DNA of 64,000 nt, from positions 496,001-560,000 of the forward strand of contig NZ_JBKBHT010000003.1 in assembly GCF_046297595.1 (NCBI RefSeq), given 5' to 3'. The notes under the pieces were generated by a model. That model searched no databases, had not been told where the DNA came from, and saw nothing but the letters and a program-made list of their open reading frames with translations. Shown one piece after another: positions 35,263 to 43,802 of the stretch. The first letter of the stretch is position 1; the number at the start of each line of letters is the position of its first letter. This DNA is from Ferrovibrio sp046297595. GTDB lineage: Bacteria > Pseudomonadota > Alphaproteobacteria > Ferrovibrionales > Ferrovibrionaceae. The translations under genes were made by a program, and so were the position numbers.

Positions 35263-35275
35263 TATAATAAATGTA
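35263..35275 (+). promoter_or_regulatory. Candidate -10 element for a leaderless transcript
   Basis: An exact TATAAT (35263-35268) is followed after six bases by the ATG (35275) of the lipoprotein gene. A transcript starting about seven bases after the -10 would begin at or next to the ATG. No ribosome-binding site is visible upstream, and a good -35 is lacking (the best 17-bp-spaced hexamer is poor). Confidence 0.45.
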
Positions 35276-35781
35276 TGACCCTGTCGCGCCGCCTGTTCGC
35301 CCTCAGCCTGCTGTCCCTGCTCATGCCCCTGCTTCTGGCCGCCTGCGCCAGCGAGCCCCCGCCCCCGCCGCGCGCCGCCGCCTGGCTGGGCAGCCAGAGC
35401 GGCCGGGTTTTTGTGCGGGTGCTGGCGGTCGAGCCGGTCGAGGCGATGGAACTGACCGCACCGGACGGGCGTGTCTTCGCGCCCGAGACCCAGCGGACCG
35501 AACAGCGCCCACGCAGCAATGACGAGCCCTGGCGGCCGGGCATCGGCCTGGGCGGCTCGGTCGGCTCGGGCAGCGGCAGCGATATCGGCATTGGCATCTC
35601 GCTGCCGATGGGCAATCCCTTCACCCGCGAGGCCCCGCGCGGATCCATTGCCAGCGAGGCGCAATTCGCCCTGCCGGCCGAGGCGCTGGCCTCCTACCGC
35701 AGCCGACCACAGGAGTGGCGGCTGGATCTGCTGTTCCCCGGCCGCAGCACCGGCATCCCGGCGCCGCCATTGGCCCCCTAA
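35275..35781 (+). CDS. Putative lipoprotein
   Basis: 168 residues. Start is the ATG just after a TATAAT, with MTLSRRLFALSLLSLLMPLL leading to the lipobox LLAAC (Cys near 24). The mature protein starts with ASEPPPPPRAAA and contains a glycine-rich GIGLGGSVGSGSGSDIGIGI stretch and a Pro-rich end. No family recognised. Probably anchored in the inner or outer membrane; it may be an independent transcription unit. Confidence 0.8.
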   Translation: MTLSRRLFALSLLSLLMPLLLAACASEPPPPPRAAAWLGSQSGRVFVRVLAVEPVEAMELTAPDGRVFAPETQRTEQRPRSNDEPWRPGIGLGGSVGSGSGSDIGIGISLPMGNPFTREAPRGSIASEAQFALPAEALASYRSRPQEWRLDLLFPGRSTGIPAPPLAP

Positions 35782-35920
35782 GTCCCTCCTGTCGGCAAAA
35801 GCTGCCGTCCGCGCCGCAACGCAACACCATAATATCCCGGAAATCCGCCATCTTAACCATGGCACGGGGCTTGCTCCGCTTCTTGCCAGATACCGATGTC
35901 CGGACCGAGGAGTTGAAGTC

Positions 35921-36421
35921 ATGGCGATTGCGTTGCTGTCCCTGCGTCAGGCCGAGAAAGTCGAACCCCAGCTGCGCGCTGCCCTGAAAGGTCAGCCCGC
36001 AACGGCCAAGCCGACGGCCAGCGACCTGGCCCAGGCGGGCCTGAGCGCCCGCGAACGCCTCGCCCTGCGCGACGGCAGCCCGGCCGACGCCGCCGCCGCG
36101 CTGAATGCCCGGCAATATGTGCAGCAGATTATCGCCAAGGACCGCGAATTCACCCGCAGCCAGATGATCTGGGCGCTGGGCCGCATCGAACCGGGCGAGA
36201 TCGAGGCAATGCTGAAATCGTTGGCCAAGATGCGCGGCCGTTATGCCAGCCTGGTACTGGAATACAGCCAGACCGAACGGCCCATCGGCCGGCAGGCCCT
36301 GGAGGAACTGCGCGGCCTGCGCGAGCGCATCGACGAATTCGAACGCGGGCTGGAGACGATCAAAACCGCAATTCTTGACGGCAACGCCGAGGTGGATGGC
36401 GTGAAAGCCGCCCGCATCTGA
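35921..36421 (+). CDS. Hypothetical protein, alpha-helical
   Basis: 166 residues from ATG 35921, preceded by GAGGAG; the open frame continues upstream into non-coding sequence. The protein is charged and Ala/Arg rich, with likely coiled-coil regions (RQALEELRGLRERIDEFERG). No signal peptide, no known motif and no membrane helix. Function unknown; its neighbours are a lipoprotein gene and a periplasmic binding protein on the same strand. Confidence 0.65.
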   Translation: MAIALLSLRQAEKVEPQLRAALKGQPATAKPTASDLAQAGLSARERLALRDGSPADAAAALNARQYVQQIIAKDREFTRSQMIWALGRIEPGEIEAMLKSLAKMRGRYASLVLEYSQTERPIGRQALEELRGLRERIDEFERGLETIKTAILDGNAEVDGVKAARI

Positions 36422-36494
36422 TTGCGGACTGTACGCCGGCCAATTACATGAAATTTATGCGTTGGCCGGAGCCTATCTGATTATCATTGGCGGC

Positions 36495-37241
36495 ATGCGC
36501 TTCGCTTCGGTCCTGATTCTCTGCGCCAGCCTACTGCTGCCGACTTTGCCCGCGGCCGCGACAGACCTGGCGGAAATTCACTACGTCGCCGCGCGCTTCC
36601 CGCCCTACACCCTTGAACAGCAGGATCGCGCCGCCGGCCCCACCGCCGCGCTGATCTCGGCGCTGGCCAGCCGTCTCGGCCGTCCGGCCGCGCTGACCGT
36701 GCTGCCCCTCGCCCGTGCACTGGCTGAGGCGGAAAACGAGTCGAACACCCTGGTCGCGCTGATCGCCCGCACGGCCGCGCGGGAAAATTCCTTCCACTGG
36801 GTCTGTCCGGTGCTGAATTACGATGTGGCTATGTTCCGGCGCCGCGACCGCCCGGATGTGGTGGCGGAGTCCGTGTCCGAGTTGGCGCGCTGGCAGATCG
36901 CCGGCGTGCATCTCGACGTCAAGACGGAGTATCTGCTGCGACAGGGCGTTCCGGTGCAGGAAACGGCCGACGAGGATATCGCTGCCCGGCAACTGCTGTA
37001 TGGCCGGATCGATACCATGCCGGCCCATCCGGCCAGCCTTCATCTGCGCCTGCGGGAGCTTGGCGAACGCCCCGATACGGTCACGGCCTCTCTGCCGCTG
37101 CATGACCTGACCAGCCGGCTGTACCTTGCTTTCGGCAAGGCGACGGAGCTGTCGGTCGTGGCTGCCGTATCGCAGGCCTGCGAGGCGATGCTGTCGAACG
37201 GCGATGTCGACCGCCTGATGCGACCGCAGGAAACGAACTGA
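36495..37241 (+). CDS. Periplasmic amino-acid-type binding protein (SBP family 3)
   Basis: 248 residues started at MRFASVLILCASLLLPTLPA with a signal peptide cut near AAA-TD (an alternative TTG start is upstream). FPPYTLEQQDRAAGPTAALISALASRL and later strands fit the bacterial solute-binding family 3. No permease or ATPase is next to it, so it may be a receptor component or an orphan sensor. A second orphan of this type lies at 47756-48559. Confidence 0.78.
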   Translation: MRFASVLILCASLLLPTLPAAATDLAEIHYVAARFPPYTLEQQDRAAGPTAALISALASRLGRPAALTVLPLARALAEAENESNTLVALIARTAARENSFHWVCPVLNYDVAMFRRRDRPDVVAESVSELARWQIAGVHLDVKTEYLLRQGVPVQETADEDIAARQLLYGRIDTMPAHPASLHLRLRELGERPDTVTASLPLHDLTSRLYLAFGKATELSVVAAVSQACEAMLSNGDVDRLMRPQETN

Positions 37242-37249
37242 GGCGTTAT

Positions 37250-37879
37250 TTATTTCCGGTCGAATGCCAGTCTGAGCGCCATCACGGCGAACACGCCGCC
37301 GAGCAGCCGGTTCTGCCAGCGCACGAAGGCAGGCCGCGCACTGAGCCATTCGCCCAGCCGGCCGGCGACCAGCGCGATGCTGCCATTGACGATGAATCCC
37401 GCGCCGCTGAGCACGCAGGCGAGCAGCAAGGCCTGCCACACCGCCGTGTCGGGATCGGGCTGCATGAATTGCGGGAACAGCGCCAGGAAAAACAGCGCCA
37501 CCTTCGGATTGAGCATGTTGGTGAGCAGACCCTGGCGGAACAGCTTCATCAGCGGCAAAGCCGGCGCACCGGGCCGCGGCGGCTGGAACCCGCCGGCGCC
37601 GCAGAAGGCCTGCACGGCGAGATAGAGCAGATAGGCGGCACCCGCCCAGCGGATGATCTCGAACATCACCGGCGCCACCAGCAGCATGCCGCTCAACGAG
37701 AAGCCGGCAATCAGGGCGTGGAAGTAGCAGCCCAGCGTTATACCCGCGAGCGTGATCAGACCGGCGGCGCGGCCCTGCGCCACGCTGCGCGTCATCACCA
37801 GCAGCATATCGGGACCGGGCGTCGCCGCCAGGGCGAAAGCGGCAAGCGTGAAGGTGAGCAGAGTGGGCAGATCCATCAT
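37250..37879 (-). CDS. LysE-family amino-acid exporter
   Basis: 209 residues with five or six transmembrane segments. The N-terminal LAATPGPDMLLVMTRSVAQGRAAGLITLAG is the LysE/RhtB signature, and LLTNMLNPKVALFFLALFPQF is the second conserved segment. Family members export amino acids or related metabolites, here without a regulator next to it. Convergent to the binding protein gene (8 bp gap). Confidence 0.92.
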   Translation of the reverse strand: MMDLPTLLTFTLAAFALAATPGPDMLLVMTRSVAQGRAAGLITLAGITLGCYFHALIAGFSLSGMLLVAPVMFEIIRWAGAAYLLYLAVQAFCGAGGFQPPRPGAPALPLMKLFRQGLLTNMLNPKVALFFLALFPQFMQPDPDTAVWQALLLACVLSGAGFIVNGSIALVAGRLGEWLSARPAFVRWQNRLLGGVFAVMALRLAFDRK

Positions 37880-37920
37880 GCGTCGACGATGGCGCCGCGT
37901 CGTTGCTGGGTCAAGCCGGC

Positions 37921-38511
37921 TCAGCCGACATCAAGCACGAAATCATACCGCGCGATCTTGGCCGTCTCGTCGCCGCCCATCTGCACCAGCAGGCGGCGGT
38001 CGAAGATGCGGTCGCGTGCGTTGCCGGGTTCATCTGGGAAATAGAGCTGGGTCGTGAGCACATCGCCGCGTGGCGGGCGCAGCTTCACATGGATATGCCG
38101 GGTGCGGCCGGGATAGACGCCTGGCAGGATCGTCTCGAAGCGCCAGCGGCCATCGCCATCGCTGAACTGGTGGCCACGCAGGCGATAGCCGGCATTGTCA
38201 TATTGCCCGGCGGCATCGGCCTGCCATACATCGACCATCACATCGCCGACCGGGCGGCAGCGGCGGTCCAGTACCAGCCCGCCGATGCGCAGCGGGATTC
38301 CGGCCATATCGGGTTCGCGCAGATTCGCCGTCTGCGGCGGGCGCGGCGTATAGAACGGTCCCTCGGTCTGGCGCGGCGTGGCATCCCGGCTTTCGCCGCA
38401 GGCGGGCGTGGGCTCCAGCGGCAGCGACAGGCCGCGCGTCTGGGCAAAACCCAGACCCGGCAGGGCGGAAAACATGGCTGCCTGGAGCAGCAGGTCGCGG
38501 CGCGTCGTCAT
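37921..38511 (-). CDS. Exported intradiol ring-cleavage dioxygenase-like protein
   Basis: 196 residues started at MTTRRDLLLQAAMFSALPG, with GGAGG in front. The start has a twin-Arg-type RRD pattern and a short hydrophobic run, suggesting Tat export. The dioxygenase core carries the Tyr/His iron ligands of the intradiol family: Tyr in GQYDNAGY, Tyr in PGVYPGRTRHIHVKL, and two His in RHIHVKL. Family members cleave catechols using Fe(III). The Tat-exported subset is common and poorly characterised. Divergent from the TetR regulator. Confidence 0.85.
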   Translation of the reverse strand: MTTRRDLLLQAAMFSALPGLGFAQTRGLSLPLEPTPACGESRDATPRQTEGPFYTPRPPQTANLREPDMAGIPLRIGGLVLDRRCRPVGDVMVDVWQADAAGQYDNAGYRLRGHQFSDGDGRWRFETILPGVYPGRTRHIHVKLRPPRGDVLTTQLYFPDEPGNARDRIFDRRLLVQMGGDETAKIARYDFVLDVG

Positions 38512-38640
38512 AGATGCCTCCTCCAACCAGACTTACGTCTGGCCCGATCTGGCGGTTTACACGCGGCAGGGCGGATTTCCCTGCTGCACCGGATGATCAC
38601 GCTTTTGTGGCCGCCATCACAGGCGGAATGACAGGCGATC

Positions 38641-38676
38641 TTGACTTTGCGAACGACCGTTCGTAATTTAGCGACA
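38641..38676 (+). promoter_or_regulatory. Promoter and operator of the TetR gene, leaderless
   Basis: TTGACT (38641-38646), a 17-bp spacer and TAATTT (38664-38669) place the transcription start near the ATG (38676). The spacer contains a perfect palindrome CGAACG-AC-CGTTCG (38650-38663), a typical size for a TetR operator, so autorepression is likely. No Shine-Dalgarno sequence precedes the ATG. Confidence 0.72.
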
Positions 38677-39275
38677 TGAGCAAAGGTCAGCAGACACGCG
38701 CCGTCATCCTCACCGAGGCCCTCCGCGCCGCCAGCGTCGAAGGCTTCCAGGGGATTTCCATCGGCATGCTGGCCGACCGGCTCAAGATGTCGAAATCCGG
38801 CCTGTTCGCCCATTTCGGGTCGAAGGAAGAGCTGGAAAAAGCCCTGCTGGACGAAAGCGCCAAGCGTTTCATGGCCACGGTCTGGGAACCGGCCCGCCTG
38901 GCGCCGCGCGGACGGCCGCGCATCGAGTCACTGTTCAGGGGCTGGCTCGACTGGAGCCTGCATAACGACGACCTGCCTGGCGGCTGCCTGTTCGTGACGC
39001 TCGCCGCCGAATACGACGACAAGCCGGGGCCGGTACGCGACCACCTGGCCGAGTTGCAGACCCGGTGGCAGGGCATGATGATCCGCAGCGCCCAGATCGC
39101 CATCCAGGAAGGCCATTTCCGCGCCGACTTGGACCCGAAACAGTTTGCCTATGAGCTGCAGGGCATTTTCCTGACGCTCAATTATTACCGCCGCCTGTTG
39201 CGCGACGGCTCCGCGGTGCAACGCGCCGAGCAGGCCTTTACCCAGCTGCTCGCCCGGTCAGCCGCAATCCACTGA
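38676..39275 (+). CDS. TetR-family transcriptional regulator
   Basis: 199 residues. Residues 8-52 hold the TetR DNA-binding helix-turn-helix (EGFQGISIGMLADRLKMSKSGLFAHFGSKEEL). The rest is the TetR_C-like ligand domain with WLDWSLHNDDLPGGCLFVTLAAEYDDKPGPVRD, resembling YcdC/AcrR-like members. It is divergent from the exported dioxygenase and followed by the DUF1127 gene, either of which could be its target. The operator inside its own promoter suggests autoregulation. Confidence 0.92.
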   Translation: MSKGQQTRAVILTEALRAASVEGFQGISIGMLADRLKMSKSGLFAHFGSKEELEKALLDESAKRFMATVWEPARLAPRGRPRIESLFRGWLDWSLHNDDLPGGCLFVTLAAEYDDKPGPVRDHLAELQTRWQGMMIRSAQIAIQEGHFRADLDPKQFAYELQGIFLTLNYYRRLLRDGSAVQRAEQAFTQLLARSAAIH

Positions 39276-39301
39276 CTTAACAACAAGAAAAGAGCCTCCC
39301 C

Positions 39302-39715
39302 ATGACCTACCACAGCGCTATCGACTACCCCTCCGGTTCAGAAAAGCACGATCGTTCGTTAATAACACCCTTCGCCAGGGCCAAGGTCGCACCGTCGCGC
39401 CCCGACTGGCTGGCCTCGCCCCTGGCCCCGCCGCCGAGCAAGGCCGAGCTGCGCTGGCTGGACGGCCTGCGCGACCCGGCCGCGCTGCAGGGTCTCGGCC
39501 TGCCATGGTGGCGGATGGCGCTGCCCGCCCTGCGCACGGCTTTCGCCACCTGGCGGCAGCGCAGCCGCATGCGGCACGATCTGGCACAGGTCGATGCCCA
39601 TACCCTGCGCGATGCCGGCATCTCGCCGGGCGCGGCGGCCTTCGAAGCGGCCCAGCCTTTCTGGGCATCGCCGATCCAACTGCGCGACATCGACGCCGAG
39701 CGTCCCAATATCTGA
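39302..39715 (+). CDS. DUF1127 (YjiS-like) protein
   Basis: 137 residues if started at ATG 39302; a downstream ATG near 39518 would give a protein of about 66 residues, closer to the usual size. The last third has the DUF1127 core: TWRQRSRMRHDLAQVDAHTL followed by LRDAGIS. Short DUF1127 proteins are often stress or phosphate-linked, some RNA-binding. A near-copy of the TetR operator half (ACGATCGTTCGT, 39348-39359) lies inside the longer version of this gene. Confidence 0.7.
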   Translation: MTYHSAIDYPSGSEKHDRSLITPFARAKVAPSRPDWLASPLAPPPSKAELRWLDGLRDPAALQGLGLPWWRMALPALRTAFATWRQRSRMRHDLAQVDAHTLRDAGISPGAAAFEAAQPFWASPIQLRDIDAERPNI

Positions 39716-39935
39716 AATCCGGGGCCTGAAGCCCGGGATCTGAAGCAGTCCGCTCTCCGGCGGCTGACCCGTACGGGCGCCGCGGTATCCCCGTGCCGCG
39801 ACGCCCCGCCGGCCACGATCTTTTCAATTGCATACAAAAGCGATCAATGCGTTGATCCTTTGTCTGCGGCTTCGTAAGCTGTCGGTCCGACAATCGGACC
39901 GACAGCAAGCAGGTCCGGGCACGGGGAGGAAAAGA
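39716..39935 (+). promoter_or_regulatory. Regulatory region of the TRAP transporter with two inverted repeats
   Basis: 220 bp. An imperfect hairpin follows the DUF1127 stop (39717-39739, no T run). Then come AATTGCATACAA (39826-39837), an inverted repeat GATCAA-TGCG-TTGATC (39842-39857) and a perfect 13-bp inverted repeat with 3-base spacer (39878-39906) containing TCCGACAATCGGA. TTGATC (39852-39857) and TAAGCT (39875-39880) are possible -35/-10 elements with 17-bp spacing, so the large repeat would cover the -10 and start site. Confidence 0.6.
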
Positions 39936-41975
39936 ATGTCACAGGGTTTCGGCGCGCAGGGTGCCGATCATTCGGCGCGTGGCCAGGATTCCGGCCGTAA
40001 CGGCGCCGCACCCCCGCCCCAGGATCAGATGGTCGAGGAACTGGCGTATCGCCGGCTGTCGCCGCTGATGCGGGCCATCTTCGTGCTGATGACCCTGCTG
40101 ACCCTCGTCATGGTGCTGAACCAGCAGTTCAACCTGCGCCTCTTTGATGTCACGCTGATCGAGAACCGTTACCTGTTCCTGCTGGCGGCGATCACCTTGC
40201 CGCTGGTTTTCCTCGCCTATCCCTGGCGGCCGAAGGATGCCGCCAGCGGCAAGGTCGCACTGCATGATATCGCCCTGGCGCTGGCCAGCCTGGCCGCCAT
40301 CGGCTGGTTCGCCTGGGTGGCGGAGGACATCCTGGCCGAGGGCTGGGAATTCGCCCCGCCGCTGACAGCGCAGATCCTGGGCGGCGTGCTGTGGGTGATC
40401 ATCCTTGAGGCCCTGCGCCGCACCGGCGGCATGATGATTTTCATCATCGTGGCCGTGATGTCCCTCTACCCGGTCTTCGCCGACAGCATGCCCGGCCCGA
40501 TCCGCGGCATCCAGCAGAGCCTGGAAGACACCTTCGCCTATCATATCGTGTCGTCGGAAAGCGCCTTCGGTATCCCGATGCGGGCCTTCGGCGAGATCGT
40601 GATCGGCTTCATCGTCTTCGGCGTGGCGCTGAACCACACCGGCGGCGGCAAATTCTTCAACGACCTCGCCTTCGCGCTGGTCGGCCGGGTGCGCGGCGGC
40701 GCAGCGCAGGTGGGCGTGATCTCGTCGGGCCTGCAGGGCTCGATCTCGGGCAGCGTGATCTCGAACGTGATCTCGTCGGGCGTCGTCACCATCCCGGCGA
40801 TGAAGCGCACCGGCTTCCGCGCCGACTATGCCGGCGGCGTCGAGGCTGTGGCCAGCACCGGTGCGGTGCTGATGCCGCCGGTGATGGGCTCGACCGCTTT
40901 TGTGATGGCCAGCTTCCTAGGCATCTCCTACACCGAGATCGCGTTGGCCGCCGCCATTCCCGGCCTGCTGTTCTATTTCAGCCTCGTCGTGCAGATCGAC
41001 GCCTATGCCGCGCGCCAGGGCCTGAAGGGCCTGAAGAAATCCGAGCTGCCGTCGCTCTCCGAAACGCTGAAGGCCGGCTGGCTCTATATCCTCGTCTTCC
41101 TGGTGCTGATCTTCCTGATGGTGTGGCAGCAGCGCGAGGCCGTCGCCCCCTTTGCCGCCACCGCCCTGCTGCTGGTGATCAACCAGATCCTGCCGAAAAA
41201 CCGCCTGGGCTGGGAAAAGCTGCTCGATCTGCTGGCCGCCACTGGCCGGGCGCTGGCCGAACTGGTCGCCATCCTGGCCGGCGTGGGCTTCATCATCGGC
41301 GCCTTCTCGGTCACTGGCCTCGCCGGCACGCTGGCCAACGACCTGGTCTATCTCGCCGGCGATAATGCCCTGATCCTGCTGCTGATGGGCGCGCTGACCA
41401 GCTTCGTCTTCGGCATGGGGATGACGGTGACGGCCTGCTACATCTTCCTCGCCATCGTGCTGGCGCCGCCGCTGGTGAAGGCCGGGCTCGATCCGCTGGC
41501 CGTGCATCTGTTCATCATGTACTGGGGCATGATCTCCTTCATCACGCCGCCGGTGGCGCTGGCCACCTTCGCCGCTTCCTCCATCGCCCGTACCTCGCCG
41601 TTCAAGATCGGCTTCCAGGCCATGCGGCTGGGTGCTGCGATCTACATCATCCCCTTCTTCTTCGCCCTCAACCCGGCGCTGATCCTCAAGGGCGAACCGA
41701 TGGAGGTGGTCTCGGTGATCGTGAGTGCCGCGCTGGGCGTGGCGCTGATCTCCAGTGCGATGCAGGGCTACCTGTTCGGCGCCGGCCGCCTGGACGGATC
41801 GCCGCTGCGGCTGCTGGCGCGCGCCATGCTTCTGGTGGCCGGCTTCGCGCTCGCCGTGCCCGGCGGCAACCTCATTCCCGTCAGCAACCTGACTCTGGCG
41901 GCCATCGGCGTGGTCCTTGCCCTCGCCGCCTTCCTGCTGCTCCGGCTGACCAACCGCAATACCGTCACCGCATGA
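39936..41975 (+). CDS. TRAP transporter permease, 4TM/12TM fusion (TAXI type)
   Basis: 679 residues started at MSQGFGAQGADHSARGQDSG with GGGGAGGA about 6 bases upstream. The small (DctQ-like) four-helix and large (DctM-like) twelve-helix parts are fused, with SGVVTIPAMKRTGFRADYAG and FGMGMTVTACYIFLAIVLAPPLVKAGLDPLAVHLFIMYWGM matching the fused TRAP family. The system uses ion gradients to import organic acids or amino acids. The receptor gene follows 32 bp downstream. Confidence 0.94.
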   Translation: MSQGFGAQGADHSARGQDSGRNGAAPPPQDQMVEELAYRRLSPLMRAIFVLMTLLTLVMVLNQQFNLRLFDVTLIENRYLFLLAAITLPLVFLAYPWRPKDAASGKVALHDIALALASLAAIGWFAWVAEDILAEGWEFAPPLTAQILGGVLWVIILEALRRTGGMMIFIIVAVMSLYPVFADSMPGPIRGIQQSLEDTFAYHIVSSESAFGIPMRAFGEIVIGFIVFGVALNHTGGGKFFNDLAFALVGRVRGGAAQVGVISSGLQGSISGSVISNVISSGVVTIPAMKRTGFRADYAGGVEAVASTGAVLMPPVMGSTAFVMASFLGISYTEIALAAAIPGLLFYFSLVVQIDAYAARQGLKGLKKSELPSLSETLKAGWLYILVFLVLIFLMVWQQREAVAPFAATALLLVINQILPKNRLGWEKLLDLLAATGRALAELVAILAGVGFIIGAFSVTGLAGTLANDLVYLAGDNALILLLMGALTSFVFGMGMTVTACYIFLAIVLAPPLVKAGLDPLAVHLFIMYWGMISFITPPVALATFAASSIARTSPFKIGFQAMRLGAAIYIIPFFFALNPALILKGEPMEVVSVIVSAALGVALISSAMQGYLFGAGRLDGSPLRLLARAMLLVAGFALAVPGGNLIPVSNLTLAAIGVVLALAAFLLLRLTNRNTVTA

Positions 41976-42007
41976 CCAAGAGTAAAAACACGAGGAGGAA
42001 ACCGAAG

Positions 42008-43165
42008 ATGCGTCACACCAAAACCTTTGCCCTGCTGGGGGCCGTCGCGGCGCTTGCCGTGTCGACATCGGCATTTGCGCAGAAGCTGCCCGACCAGCTG
42101 ACCTGGACCGCCTATGACGTGGGCTCAGGCGGCTACAACCAGGCGGTCGCCATCGGCAATGCGCTGAAGAACAAGCAGGGCGTGACCCTGCGCGTGCTGC
42201 CCGGCAAGAACGACGTGTCGCGCACCGTGCCGCTGCGCGAGGGCAAGGCGCCCTTCTCGGCCAACGGCGTCGGCGGCACCTACATGGCGCAGGAAGGCAT
42301 GTATGAGTTCGGTGCCAAGGACTGGGGTCCGCAACCGGTGCGTTCGCTGCTGCTGAACAATTCCGACGCGCTGCTCACCGTGGCCGTGGCCAAGGATACC
42401 GGCGTGAAGACCATCGCCGACCTGAAGGGCAAGCGGGTGGCCTGGGTGGTCGGTGCGCCGTCGTTGAACCAGAACATCACCGCGCTGCTCGCGTTCGCCA
42501 ACCTGACCTGGAACGACGTGCAGAAGGTGGAATTCGGCGGCTTCGGTCAGGCGATGGACGGCATCATCAACAACCAGGTGGATGCCGCCTTCACCTCGAC
42601 CATCTCGGGCAAGGCCTTCCAGATCGAATCCTCGCCGCGCGGCATCACCTGGCCGGTGGTTCCGCACAACGACAAGGAAGGCTGGAAGCGCCTGAAGGCC
42701 AAGGCGCCGTTCTATGTGCCGTTCATGGGCACCGAGGGCGCCGGCCTGTCGAAGGACAAGCCGGTGGAAGGCGCGACCTATCCCTATCCGGTGCTGATGA
42801 CCTACGACAAGGTCGATGCCGGGCAGGTCTATGCCATGACCAAGGCGATGGTCGAACTGTTCAACGACTACAAGGACGCCGCGCCGGGCAACGTGGGCTG
42901 GGACATCAAGCGCCAGGTCTTCGACTGGGTGGTGCCGGTACATGAAGGCGCCATCAAGTACTTCAAGGAGATCAAGGTCTGGAAGCCCGAATACGACAAG
43001 AGCAACGCCGACCTGCTCAAGCGCCAGAAGGTGCTGGCCGATGCCTGGGCCGCGCACCAGAAGGCCACTTACGCCGACGACAAGGCAGCCATGAGCGGCT
43101 GGCAGAAGATCCGCGCCGAGGCCCTGGCCAAGGCAGGCATGGAACCCGTGCTGACCGAATGGTAA
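42008..43165 (+). CDS. TAXI-family TRAP solute receptor
   Basis: 385 residues started at MRHTKTFALLGAVAALAVST, with AGGAGG in front; signal cleavage near SAFA-QK. The mature part TWTAYDVGSGGYNQAVAIGN, VAVAKDTGVKTIADLKGKRVAWVVGAPSLNQNI matches the TAXI receptor fold. It binds the substrate in the periplasm for the fused permease upstream. Substrate unknown. A terminator follows. Confidence 0.95.
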   Translation: MRHTKTFALLGAVAALAVSTSAFAQKLPDQLTWTAYDVGSGGYNQAVAIGNALKNKQGVTLRVLPGKNDVSRTVPLREGKAPFSANGVGGTYMAQEGMYEFGAKDWGPQPVRSLLLNNSDALLTVAVAKDTGVKTIADLKGKRVAWVVGAPSLNQNITALLAFANLTWNDVQKVEFGGFGQAMDGIINNQVDAAFTSTISGKAFQIESSPRGITWPVVPHNDKEGWKRLKAKAPFYVPFMGTEGAGLSKDKPVEGATYPYPVLMTYDKVDAGQVYAMTKAMVELFNDYKDAAPGNVGWDIKRQVFDWVVPVHEGAIKYFKEIKVWKPEYDKSNADLLKRQKVLADAWAAHQKATYADDKAAMSGWQKIRAEALAKAGMEPVLTEW

Positions 43166-43192
43166 GTACGGTAATCACCATGTGATACTCGA

Positions 43193-43226
43193 CGGCCCGC
43201 CATCACCGGCGGGCCGTTTGAGTTTT
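43193..43226 (+). terminator. Rho-independent terminator of the TRAP operon
   Basis: Perfect 9-bp stem CGGCCCGCC/GGCGGGCCG (43193-43201, 43208-43216), 6-base loop, then TTTGAGTTTT. Located 27 bp after the receptor stop. Confidence 0.8.
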
Positions 43227-43289
43227 ATGCAATTGCAGCCGGACAATTCCGCGCTTTGCGGCCGTCCGGTCCCGCCATACGCTGATCCC

Positions 43290-43802
43290 ATGACCAGCAC
43301 CGACATCCTGCTTGAGCATGTGCGCCGCATGGCGCGCTACAACGCCTGGGCCAATGGCCGCCTCTATGACGCCTGCGCCGCGCTGCCGCCGGCGGAGTAT
43401 TACGCCGCGCGGCCCAGCTTCTTCGGCAGCCTGCACGCCACGCTGAACCACATCCTGGTGGGCGACAGCGTCTGGCTCGGCCGCTTCACCGGCAAACCCG
43501 CCGCGCATGTGAAGGCCCTGAACCAGATCCTGCATGAGGATTTCGCCGGCCTGCGCCAGGCGCGCGAGGCCAAGGATGCCGAGATCGTCGCCTTCTGCGA
43601 CGGGCTTGACCCGGCCGCCCTGGCATCGACGTTTTCATATGCCAACATGCGCGGCAACCGTTTCACCGATCTGCTGCTGCCGCCGCTGATGCATTTCTTC
43701 AACCACCAGACCCATCATCGCGGCCAGGTGCATGGCCTGCTGAGCCATGCCGGCACCAATCCGCCGGAACTCGACCTGATCTATTTCCTGCGTGCGGCCT
43801 AG
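43290..43802 (+). CDS. DinB-family (four-helix) protein
   Basis: 170 residues started at MTSTDILLEHVRRMARYNAW, where similarity begins (the frame is open upstream). Metal-binding His residues of the DinB/YfiT fold appear in LNHILVGD and FNHQTHHRGQVHGLL. Family members include thiol-dependent metal transferases and proteins of unknown role. No partner genes; it is convergent to the PAS_5 protein, with overlapping stops. Confidence 0.85.
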   Translation: MTSTDILLEHVRRMARYNAWANGRLYDACAALPPAEYYAARPSFFGSLHATLNHILVGDSVWLGRFTGKPAAHVKALNQILHEDFAGLRQAREAKDAEIVAFCDGLDPAALASTFSYANMRGNRFTDLLLPPLMHFFNHQTHHRGQVHGLLSHAGTNPPELDLIYFLRAA

